From G963677085 sp963677085 (GTDB lineage Bacteria; Planctomycetota; Planctomycetia; Pirellulales; Thermoguttaceae), in NCBI GenBank assembly GCA_963677085.2, contig CAXXFH010000003.1, forward strand, positions 496,001 through 560,000: a stretch of 64,000 bases of DNA, in the 5' to 3' direction. Of this stretch, positions 35,690 to 42,646 are shown piece after piece; position 1 is the first letter of the stretch, and every line of letters starts with the position of its first letter. Both the position numbers and the translations under genes were made by a program. The notes under the pieces are model-generated. The model saw only the letters and a list, made by a program, of their open reading frames with translations. It did no database searches and was not told the DNA's origin.

Positions 35690-36904
35690 TCAGATTTGCG
35701 AAACGGGGACCGCCCAGACCGTTTCGGTGATCGGCATGGGCGATTCGGTCAGGCAGAGCACGGCGCCCGGGCCTTGTGGTACACCAAGTCGATCGAGGAT
35801 CGAAAAATGGCGAATGTCTCTTTTGGTCGGTGCGGTTGTCTTCTTGATCTCGATGGGGAAAAGCGTACCGTCGCGGAAGATCAGCAGATCGATTTCTTTC
35901 TGGTCTTTGTCTCGGTAGTAGAAGATTGGCGCCTGGCGAGCGGCATGCCAATAGCTGCGAATGACTTCGCCGATGGCCCACGATTCCAGGATGGCGCCGC
36001 TCATCGCGCCGGCTTCGAGCGTTTCGGGGCTGGACCATTCGGTCAAGTAGGCCGCCAATCCCGTGTCGAGGAAGTACAGTTTCGGCGTTTTGACCAGCCG
36101 TTTGGTCACGTTCGAATGGTAGGGCTCGAGCAGATAGACGATGCCCGATGCTTTGAGGATCGAAAGCCAGTTCTTCGCCGTGTTGGGGGCAACGTCGACG
36201 TCACGTGCCATGTCGGTCAGGTTGAGGATTTGCCCCGTCCTTGCCGCCGCCGCGCGAAGGAATTTCAGAAACGCCATCTCGTCGCCGACGCTCGCCAGGG
36301 CGCGCACGTCACGTTGCAGGTACGTCTGCACGTAGGAACTGTAGAACAGGTCGCGATCCAGTTCTGCATTCAAGGCGATTCTCGGAAAGCTGCCGCGCCA
36401 GATGGCTCGGTACAAATCGATCAGCCCGAGCGGTTGGTCCTCGGCGACCACTTCCATATCGCCCGGCAGAAACGGCTCGACCCGCCGGCTGTGGCCGGCA
36501 AGCTCGCGTCGAGAAAACCCCAGCAAGTTGACGATGCCCACCCGTCCTGCCAACGACTCCGAGACGCCCTGCATGAGATGGAACTGCTGCGAGCCGGTCA
36601 ACCAGAAGTCGCCCGGTTGCTGCCGCGCGTCGACGGCCATCTTGATGTAGGGAAGCAACTGCGGGGCGTATTGAATCTCGTCGATTAGCACCGGCGGGGG
36701 GAACCGCTGGAGGAACAGGCCCGGGTCATCGTTGGCCAACGTTCGGGCCTGCGGATCGTCCAGTGTCACATACCGACGCTCCGCCGTGGCGGCGTGCTTG
36801 AGCAAGGTCGTCTTACCCACCTGGCGGGGGCCGGGAATTAAGATCACCGGGAACTGCCGGCTGGCCGCCGCGAGTGGCTCGCTGAGTGTTCGTTCGATGT
36901 ACAC
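35690..36904 (-). CDS. AAA ATPase with DUF4143 domain (first)
   Basis: 404 residues. Walker A GPRQVGKTT at 25-33, Walker B-like PVLIDEIQYAP and WLTGSQQFHLM as in AAA_14, then the DUF4143 nuclease-like domain (FYYRDKDQKEIDLLIFRDG, with PIEIKKT). Stand-alone genes of this family are common in planctomycetes and often behave as selfish or defence-associated genes; function is not known. A strong inverted repeat (36915-36945) directly upstream probably autoregulates it. Inserted antisense between primase and methyltransferase. Confidence 0.85.
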   Translation of the reverse strand: MYIERTLSEPLAAASRQFPVILIPGPRQVGKTTLLKHAATAERRYVTLDDPQARTLANDDPGLFLQRFPPPVLIDEIQYAPQLLPYIKMAVDARQQPGDFWLTGSQQFHLMQGVSESLAGRVGIVNLLGFSRRELAGHSRRVEPFLPGDMEVVAEDQPLGLIDLYRAIWRGSFPRIALNAELDRDLFYSSYVQTYLQRDVRALASVGDEMAFLKFLRAAAARTGQILNLTDMARDVDVAPNTAKNWLSILKASGIVYLLEPYHSNVTKRLVKTPKLYFLDTGLAAYLTEWSSPETLEAGAMSGAILESWAIGEVIRSYWHAARQAPIFYYRDKDQKEIDLLIFRDGTLFPIEIKKTTAPTKRDIRHFSILDRLGVPQGPGAVLCLTESPMPITETVWAVPVSQI

Positions 36905-36914
36905 GAGAAATCCC

Positions 36915-36945
36915 GTCTACTATGCAATCCAATTGCATTATAGAC
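36915..36945. promoter_or_regulatory. Nested inverted repeat upstream of the DUF4143 gene
   Basis: ATGCAAT at 36922-36928 and ATTGCAT at 36932-36938 flanked by outer arms GTCTA (36915-36919) and TAGAC (36941-36945). Lies 11 bp before the minus-strand start. Likely an operator. Confidence 0.5.
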
Positions 36946-37048
36946 GCACAAACGGGGCGATCAAGCGGTTATTTGGGAGTTTCGCCAGGAATCTGGCTTT
37001 TTATTTAGTTCTCCAGAGGGGCATTGTTGCCCGAAAGGAATCGCTGCC

Positions 37049-38077
37049 ATGCAGACGACCCAGTTGCAGATTGAGATTCGGCCGCTCGATTCGATTCGGC
37101 CTTATGAACACAACCCGCGAAAGAACGAGGCGGCGGTCGATGCGGTGGCCAGCAGCCTGCGGGAGTTCGGCTTCCGCCAGCCGATTGTGGTCGACAAGCA
37201 AGGCGTGATCGTCTGCGGTCACACCCGCTACAAAGCGGCCGTCAAGTTGGGGTTGGCGAAGGTGCCCGTCCATGTGGCCACCGATCTTTCGCCGGAGCAG
37301 ATTCGCGCCTATCGGCTGGCCGACAACAAGACGGGCGAGTTGGCCACCTGGGATTTCGAGATCCTGCCTATCGAATTGGCCGCCCTGGACGAGGCCGGCT
37401 ACGACCTGGGCCTGCTGGCCTTCGACGACAAGGAGTTGGTGCAGTTGCTCGGCACGGGAGTCCAGCAGGGGCTGACCGATCCGGACGAGGTGCCCGAGCC
37501 GCCCGACGAGGCGATTACCCGGCCCGGCGACCTATGGATTCTTGGCGATCATCGTTTATACTGCGGCGATTCGGCCAGCCCGGCGGACGTGGACCGGCTG
37601 TTGGACGGCGCAACGATCCAGCTCTGCAATACAGACCCGCCATATAATGTGCGTCTGGAACCGCGCAGTAACAACGCGATCGCCGCCGGGTTGAGTTCCT
37701 TTCAAGGGACGAAACACCACCAAAAGTTCGACGTCGAGCGCCATCCCGAGAAGTCGAAGCCGACGCAGAAAAAGCTGCGTGCCAAGGATCGACCGCTGGC
37801 CAACGACTTCGTTTCGGACGAGGCGTTCGACGAGCTATTGGCCGGCTGGTTTGGCAACATCGCCCGGGTGTTGGAGCCGGGACGGGCCTTTTATATATGG
37901 GGTGGATATGCCAACTGTGCGAACTACCCACCCGTCCTGAAGGCGACTGGCCTGTACTTCTCTCAAGCGCTGATCTGGGACAAGGAACACCCTGTTCTCA
38001 CGCGTAAGGACAGGATGGGTAGGCGTGTGAAACGGGTGGGGTTCGCGTGGGAGCGGGGGAAAGTGGTCGGCCGCTAA
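37049..38077 (+). CDS. ParB-domain DNA methyltransferase, 5' part, cut by integration (chimeric tail)
   Basis: 342 residues. Residues 1-110 form a ParB/Srx-type domain (IRPYEHNPRKNE, VVDKQGVIVCGHTRYKAA). A beta-class amino-methyltransferase follows with catalytic DPPY at 196-199. The frame is wild type up to KD at 320-321 (38008-38010); the last 21 residues, starting RMGRR, come from the inserted element. The missing 3' part, including the AdoMet-binding FGGSG motif, is at 49178-50345. Rejoined without the intein the protein would be about 435 residues. As it stands it should be inactive. Proposed role before insertion: modification of the phage or island DNA. Confidence 0.88.
   Translation: MQTTQLQIEIRPLDSIRPYEHNPRKNEAAVDAVASSLREFGFRQPIVVDKQGVIVCGHTRYKAAVKLGLAKVPVHVATDLSPEQIRAYRLADNKTGELATWDFEILPIELAALDEAGYDLGLLAFDDKELVQLLGTGVQQGLTDPDEVPEPPDEAITRPGDLWILGDHRLYCGDSASPADVDRLLDGATIQLCNTDPPYNVRLEPRSNNAIAAGLSSFQGTKHHQKFDVERHPEKSKPTQKKLRAKDRPLANDFVSDEAFDELLAGWFGNIARVLEPGRAFYIWGGYANCANYPPVLKATGLYFSQALIWDKEHPVLTRKDRMGRRVKRVGFAWERGKVVGR
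37998..38022. other. attL of the integrative element
   Basis: Left of GA (38009-38010) is methyltransferase coding sequence (CACGCGTAAG); right of it is element DNA (CAGGATGGGT). The reading frame crosses the site and ends at TAA 38075-38077, which would be the recombinase's own stop in the circular form. Confidence 0.8.
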
Positions 38078-38161
38078 CGTTACGCATCAGCGGGCCGGCG
38101 CGAGATGCGATGACTTCAAAACCGACCCGGCCGCCGGCTCCGTTGCATGCGATTGTTACCC
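38072..38161 (-). repeat. attC-like site 3, end of the cassette array
   Basis: Outer boxes CGCTAAC (38072-38078) and GTTACCC (38155-38161) enclose complementary arms (ACGCATCAGCGGGCCGGCG against CGCCGGCTCCGTTGCATGCG) with extrahelical bases, as in folded attC. The outer box overlaps the TAA that would end the recombinase in the circular element. Confidence 0.6.
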
Positions 38162-38174
38162 TGCCTCGCAAGCA

Positions 38175-38759
38175 TCACATGTCCAACCACGAATCAGACT
38201 CGATGATGCCCGAAGAGTCACTTGGACCATCGTCAGCAAAGTGGGCGTCCGGTTCAAGTTTCCGAATGAATTCCTCGAACGTGTCAGCAAGTTTCGTGAT
38301 CTTGTAACCACATTCTTGATCGACGTGTACGACGCACGGTTCACCGTCGTTTCCGCATTTGCGGTAATCTAGTGCAATCATGTCATGCCCAGCGGATGGG
38401 CAATCGGCGAAATAGATCCCAATTGGCGGATAGCCCCATTCCTCGACCCAAAAGCGGGTGTTCATTGATCCGCCGAGTGAATAGTGCGCGGACTTTCCAA
38501 TGGCATAGATTCCAGTGATCGCTACGTGATCCGCAGCCCATGACGTGGGAACATTCGTACGACATGATGTGTTGTTCGGACACCCACCGTTTTGAGTTCG
38601 CGCGAGTTCAATATATGAGCGTGGAATTCTGTAACCAAGCTGCGATTCAAGATTCGCAATGGTTGCGTCTGTCGGCGCTTCCTCGACGTAGTGTTCGGCG
38701 GCGTATTGGGAATCCCCCCAAAAGGTGGATGTGTCAAAGTTGCCGAATATGGTCGCCAT
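38175..38759 (-). CDS. SMI1/KNR4-family protein (integron cassette 3)
   Basis: 194 residues. LESQLGYRIPRSYIELARTQNGG is the family's N-terminal core (given as LESQLGYRIPRSY, IELARTQNGG), then WGYPPIGIYFADCPSAGHDM and VVHVDQECG. SMI1/KNR4 proteins are commonly immunity proteins against contact-dependent or polymorphic toxins, and single immunity genes are frequent integron cassettes. Flanked by attC-like sites 2 and 3, same orientation as intI. No toxin partner is adjacent. Confidence 0.82.
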   Translation of the reverse strand: MATIFGNFDTSTFWGDSQYAAEHYVEEAPTDATIANLESQLGYRIPRSYIELARTQNGGCPNNTSCRTNVPTSWAADHVAITGIYAIGKSAHYSLGGSMNTRFWVEEWGYPPIGIYFADCPSAGHDMIALDYRKCGNDGEPCVVHVDQECGYKITKLADTFEEFIRKLEPDAHFADDGPSDSSGIIESDSWLDM

Positions 38760-38777
38760 GTCGTCTTTGGTTTCGCA

Positions 38778-38834
38778 GGGTAATGGTGGCGTTCAGGCGC
38801 GCTGTCAAGCGTCGCCTGGAACGCGTGGTTGGGC
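38778..38834 (-). repeat. attC-like site 2 (57 bp)
   Basis: Arms GCGTTCAGGCG (38789-38799) and CGCCTGGAACGC (38813-38824) pair with one extrahelical G. The outer core box GTTGGGC is at 38828-38834; its partner (38778-38784, GGGTAAT) is degenerate. Length equals the minimal attC size. Confidence 0.65.
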
Positions 38835-38858
38835 TATTCCATGTCGACTCCCGCCGGC

Positions 38859-39647
38859 CTACAACGTGTCGTGTGGCGCCGGTTGGGTTCCGTCAGTGTC
38901 CGTGAAGCCATACTCTCTCGCAAGCTCGGCCACGACGAGAATCTGTCCCGTCCTCTTCATGATATCCGGATCAGAAGCCAAGGCGGCGACTGCCCTCCCC
39001 ACGAACTGAGCTGATTCCCTCTTCGGCTTGCGTGTCTTCTTCACATCGATAACGTGGCCCGGATACAGCGAAACGGAAGCTACGTTATGCGGCGCCAGTT
39101 CCACGGCCATATCGCTGGCCAATCGATCAACCGCGGCCTTGGACACGCCGTAGGGTACATTGTCATAGTACCTTCGTCCGGAGTAGAATGAGATGCTGAC
39201 GATGAGGCCGTGTCCCTGCTCCTGCATCATCTGCGCGGCAAGAACACTGGCAATATAGTTCGAGCGCACACCCACGATGTGCATGTCGTCCCAAAGGTCG
39301 AGGGGTTGTTTCCAGAACGGATCCTTCCACTTGAAGCCAGGATTGGCCTTTCGATTGCGTAGGCGCTGATATCCACCCCAAGCATTGTTAACCAGCACAT
39401 CCAAACGCCCCTCGCGCTGTCTGATCCGATCGAAAACGGCCTTCACGTGGTCATCTTCGCGATGGTCGCAGGGGACAGCAACTCCCCGTCCACCCAGCGC
39501 ACTGACTTGTGCCGCGATTCTGTCAGTAACCGACCTGCCGGTAATGTACACGGTGGCCCCCGCCTCGCCCAAGCCAAGAGCAATCCCTCGGCCGACGCTG
39601 CGGCTACCGCCGGTTACCAGTGCAACTTGCCCCTTGAGTGACGACAC
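38859..39647 (-). CDS. Short-chain dehydrogenase/reductase (integron cassette 2)
   Basis: 262 residues. TGGSRSVGRGIALG is the TGxxxGxG cofactor motif, VNNAWGG the NNAG variant, and YGVSKAA supplies the catalytic Tyr-x3-Lys with SISFYSG upstream. Complete Rossmann-fold oxidoreductase using NAD(P)H; substrate unknown. It lies between attC-like sites 1 and 2 in cassette orientation. The long C-terminal part with KKTRKPKRESAQFVGRAV is typical of the plant/metazoan-like SDR group often labelled DHRS1-like. Confidence 0.88.
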   Translation of the reverse strand: MSSLKGQVALVTGGSRSVGRGIALGLGEAGATVYITGRSVTDRIAAQVSALGGRGVAVPCDHREDDHVKAVFDRIRQREGRLDVLVNNAWGGYQRLRNRKANPGFKWKDPFWKQPLDLWDDMHIVGVRSNYIASVLAAQMMQEQGHGLIVSISFYSGRRYYDNVPYGVSKAAVDRLASDMAVELAPHNVASVSLYPGHVIDVKKTRKPKRESAQFVGRAVAALASDPDIMKRTGQILVVAELAREYGFTDTDGTQPAPHDTL

Positions 39648-39678
39648 GACTTCTCCCTGATCTGTTGGGTGCTCGGAT

Positions 39679-39750
39679 GCCCAACGCTTCGCCTCAGCAT
39701 TTTGCTGAAAGCGCAGCTTTTAGCAAATATGTTGCAGGCGGTTGTTAGCC
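39679..39750 (-). repeat. attC-like site 1 (72 bp)
   Basis: Core boxes GCCCAAC (39679-39685) and GTTAGCC (39744-39750) bound the site. Within it AGGCG/CGCCT arms and the strong stem formed by TTTGCT and AGCAAA with AAAGC/GCTTT are visible. The cassette 1 stop codon lies inside the terminal box, common in integron cassettes. Confidence 0.75.
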
Positions 39751-40116
39751 CCCGTGTATTTCTCGGTTGTACTCTTCCATCTTGTCCCATGCGTCACGCA
39801 TCGCTGGATGCATAGCCTTGTAGGCCCATGACCTTTGTCGTTTCCCATCGGTGAAGTTGAGATGCTCCAAGAAGGATACGTTGAGCGCGTTCTCAACTTC
39901 GGGGGTGCAATGCTGCCACAGTTCCCAAAATGTGTGGCATACTTCCTTCCACACTTCGCAAGTTCCCTCATCAATTACAGCCTGCGCGAACCTGGCAAAG
40001 ACGGCGATCTGCAAGTGCAGAAGGTCAGACCAGCCTTCATCACGCAGATCCTCGGAGATTGCCGGGAACCTGCTTTCAATGAAGTCGATCGCTGTCTTGT
40101 TGTCGTATCTCTTCAT
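39745..40116 (-). CDS. DUF7674-like hypothetical protein (integron cassette 1)
   Basis: 123 residues, acidic and helical: FIESRFPAISEDLRDEGWSD, LHLQIAVFARFAQAVIDEGT, VENALNVSFLEHLNF. This resembles a family of small immunity-like proteins labelled DUF7674, but the assignment is weak. First cassette downstream of the intI 3' end, ending inside attC-like site 1. No toxin or enzyme motif. Confidence 0.6.
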   Translation of the reverse strand: MKRYDNKTAIDFIESRFPAISEDLRDEGWSDLLHLQIAVFARFAQAVIDEGTCEVWKEVCHTFWELWQHCTPEVENALNVSFLEHLNFTDGKRQRSWAYKAMHPAMRDAWDKMEEYNREIHGG

Positions 40117-40120
40117 TCTG

Positions 40121-40261
40121 GGCTAACTTGGTTTTAGAATGGTCAACGTATCACGCTGTAGGCTGCAAGGCTGTCAGCCTAACGCGCGGGACGCCGATCG
40201 TCGTAAGTCACAGTATAGTCTTTGGTTGTTTCGTTGTCACGCTTCTCGCTGCGTGTTAGGC
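40121..40261 (-). repeat. attI/attC region between intI and cassette 1
   Basis: Contains core boxes GGCTAAC (40121-40127), GCCTAAC (40177-40183) and GTTAGGC (40255-40261); the last two are perfect mutual complements. A GGCTG/CAGCC hairpin follows toward the intI stop. Which boxes form the true attI cannot be decided from sequence alone. Confidence 0.6.
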
Positions 40262-40270
40262 TGTTTCAGC

Positions 40271-41305
40271 CTAGCGCTCATCGGGCCGGGGAGCCAGACC
40301 GTCGGCCGGGCTGCGGACACCGCGTCCCCCTCGGTTGAGCACGTGCGTGTAAATCATCGTCGTCCGAACGTCCTTGTGGCCCAACAGTTCCTGCACGGTG
40401 CGGATGTCGTAACCGTCCGCCAGCAGATGCGTCGCAAAGGAATGACGGAACGTGTGGCTCGTGACTCGCTTCGTGAGGCATGCCTTCCGCACCGCAGCCT
40501 TCAGCGACCGCGAAAACAGCGATTCGTCGATGTGATGGCGGCCTTGCTCGCCGGTCTTGGAGTTTCGCCAGCGGCGTTCCTGCGGGAACACGAATTGCCA
40601 GCACCACTCCCGGTTGGCGTTTGGGTACTTGCGGGCCAGAGCATGGGGCAGTTCGACGCGGCCATAGCCGTCGGCCGAATCCTGCTGATGGATGGCTTGA
40701 ACGTGCTGGAGATGTTTCTGTAGGGGATGTGCCACCGCCCGAGGCATCGTTGTGACCCGGTCTTTGTCCCCTTTGCCCTCGCGGACGGTGATCTCTCCGC
40801 GCTCGAAGTCCAGGTCCTTGACTCGCAGGCGAAGCGCTTCGAGCAACCGCAGGCCGCCGCCGTACAAGAGCATGGCGATGAGCCACTTGTCGCCGGTCAA
40901 ATGCGCCATCACCCGCGATACTTCATCGACCGTCAGCACAACGGGCAACCGCTTTGACCGGCGGGCGCGAACGACACCCTCGATCCGGTCGAGCGGTTGC
41001 TCCAAAACGTGCTCGTAAAGGAACAGGATTGCCGACAAAGCCTGATTCTGCGTCGATGCCGCAACATGTTCCTTGACGGCCAGGCTTGTCAGGAATCCAT
41101 TGACATCGCCTTCGGCAAGTTGGCGGGGATGGCGGTGTTGGTGGAACTCGATGTACCGGCGGATCCAGTGAACGTAGGCTTCTTCCGTACGGCGGCTGTA
41201 GTGCCGCACGCGCAGAACCTCGACGATGCGATCATAAAGCCTCGGCGCGGGCTTGTCGGGAAACAAGCCGAGGGGTGGACGGCGTTGTTGGGTGAGTGTG
41301 GTCAT
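40271..41305 (-). CDS. intI: Integron integrase (tyrosine recombinase), reverse orientation
   Basis: 344 residues. Catalytic residues: Arg153 (GGGLRLLEALRLRVKDLD), His284-x2-Arg287 (HTFRHSF), His310 (LLGHKDVRTT) and Tyr319 (MIYTHVL). The IntI-specific insert is present at about 219-250 (LPHALARKYPNANREWCWQF, VFPQERRW), separating it from XerC/D. It integrates cassettes by attI x attC recombination. Cassettes lie at its 3' side in the same orientation, the reverse arrangement reported for Treponema denticola and Blastopirellula marina. The 239-bp 5' region 41306-41544 holds its promoter and box-like GTTAGCA sequences. Confidence 0.92.
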   Translation of the reverse strand: MTTLTQQRRPPLGLFPDKPAPRLYDRIVEVLRVRHYSRRTEEAYVHWIRRYIEFHQHRHPRQLAEGDVNGFLTSLAVKEHVAASTQNQALSAILFLYEHVLEQPLDRIEGVVRARRSKRLPVVLTVDEVSRVMAHLTGDKWLIAMLLYGGGLRLLEALRLRVKDLDFERGEITVREGKGDKDRVTTMPRAVAHPLQKHLQHVQAIHQQDSADGYGRVELPHALARKYPNANREWCWQFVFPQERRWRNSKTGEQGRHHIDESLFSRSLKAAVRKACLTKRVTSHTFRHSFATHLLADGYDIRTVQELLGHKDVRTTMIYTHVLNRGGRGVRSPADGLAPRPDER

Positions 41306-41544
41306 GGCCGCAGTCCAGACACAATTCTTCAGCCGACACCATTTTGCTGGTTCATAGGCGACGCTGCAAGCGGCACGCGAGCAAGATGGTAAGCTATTGT
41401 GGCATAACGCGTTACGGCTGTCTTGTTAGCACCGCCCAAGAAATCTTCGGGTCCGTTTTACGAATCCGGCCCCGGGCCGGAAATAACAGGTAGGGCGAGC
41501 ATGGTGCTCGCCCGCATGGTTCATTGGCGCGAGGAGATACGCGA

Positions 41545-42090
41545 ATGGGAATTGGATTGACCTTCGAGGAGTACGTTGACCTGCGGCTTCGGCCCCTGGC
41601 TGGGGCGGACCCCGTGTTCAGCGAAGCCGCCGAGAGGGAGCGGAAGCGGATGTTCCCGATGAACGCAACGGGGGCGTCGGGCCACTTGCGGTCGCGGGGG
41701 TACGATTGCCGGCCGCAGATGCTTGATCTGCTTGTTGAGGACGGCGTCGTGAAGCTCGCGAAGCCGGACGCCTGGACGCAGACCGACGTCGACGCCGCGG
41801 CCGAGCACTTCGAGGACTGCAACATCCTCACGCCCTACGCGGCGATGTGCGAGACGCTCGGCTGCCGCTACGCTGACTTCGAGCGGCCGCTTCGCGAGGC
41901 CGCCGAGCGCGAGTCGCAGAAGTACGGCCGCCGCGTTCCCGCCGACGACCAGTACTTCGTCATGCAGCGCGTCCCGCCGCGCGGCCAGACGGATGAGGCC
42001 GGCGACCTGGTCGGCTCCACCCCGGCGATCATTTCGTTCACCCTCTGCGATGACATCAAGGAGCGACTCGAACGCGGCGAGGAGGTGTGA
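41545..42090 (+). CDS. Hypothetical protein, first gene of the element's plus-strand operon
   Basis: 181 residues from ATG at 41545 with GAGGAG eight bases upstream. Not recognised. Hydrophilic, with Glu/Arg-rich helices (PVFSEAAERERKRMFP, RPLREAAERESQKYGRR) and two cysteines in DCNILTPYAAMCETLGC. No membrane or signal segment. Its stop abuts the next start directly, so the two are co-transcribed with the capsid gene. Confidence 0.65.
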   Translation: MGIGLTFEEYVDLRLRPLAGADPVFSEAAERERKRMFPMNATGASGHLRSRGYDCRPQMLDLLVEDGVVKLAKPDAWTQTDVDAAAEHFEDCNILTPYAAMCETLGCRYADFERPLREAAERESQKYGRRVPADDQYFVMQRVPPRGQTDEAGDLVGSTPAIISFTLCDDIKERLERGEEV

Positions 42091-42642
42091 ATGGGCGACA
42101 CCGAAGAATTCGTCATCGACGAGGCGCTGGAGAAACTCATCGACCGCCTTGCGGCCGAGTTCGTCAGGCGGTACGGTCCGAGGTCCGTCGATCCCCAGGA
42201 AGTCGCCCAGGCAGCGAAGTTCCAGTTGTTCTGCAACCCGCCGAAGTTCGATTCAGCGAAGGGGACGAGGGAAGCGCTGATCAAGACCATCGTGCAGCGG
42301 GCCGCGCTCAAGCATTCCGCCCGCGCGAAGCGGCATGCCAGCCGCTTCAAGCAGTGGCCCGAGCCGAAACCCAGCGGCAAGGGGTTGCGGCTCGATCCCC
42401 CCGAGGTTCAGGAACCCGAGTTGCCGACGCTCGACGGCATCCTCGAGTACATCGAAGACGAACCCAGCCGGGCGCTCTGCCGGCAGTTCGTCGAATGTGA
42501 CGGCAACGTCAGCGAAGTTGCCCGTCGCATGAAGGTATCCGAAGGAACCATTCGGTACCGCATCAAGGTCCTCGGCCCGAGGCTGCTCGCGGCCGGCTAC
42601 ACGCCGTCGCTCCGGCGACGGATCAAACCCCGGGGAGATTGA
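42091..42642 (+). CDS. Sigma-like or HTH DNA-binding protein
   Basis: 183 residues, starting immediately after the preceding stop. The C-terminal CDGNVSEVARRMKVSEGTIR followed by YRIKVLGPRLL is a clear helix-turn-helix comparable to sigma region 4. The N-terminal YGPRSVDPQEVAQAAKFQLF is reminiscent of region 2. It could be an element-encoded transcription factor for the capsid gene that follows four bases later. Exact family uncertain. Confidence 0.6.
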   Translation: MGDTEEFVIDEALEKLIDRLAAEFVRRYGPRSVDPQEVAQAAKFQLFCNPPKFDSAKGTREALIKTIVQRAALKHSARAKRHASRFKQWPEPKPSGKGLRLDPPEVQEPELPTLDGILEYIEDEPSRALCRQFVECDGNVSEVARRMKVSEGTIRYRIKVLGPRLLAAGYTPSLRRRIKPRGD

Positions 42643-42646
42643 ACCA

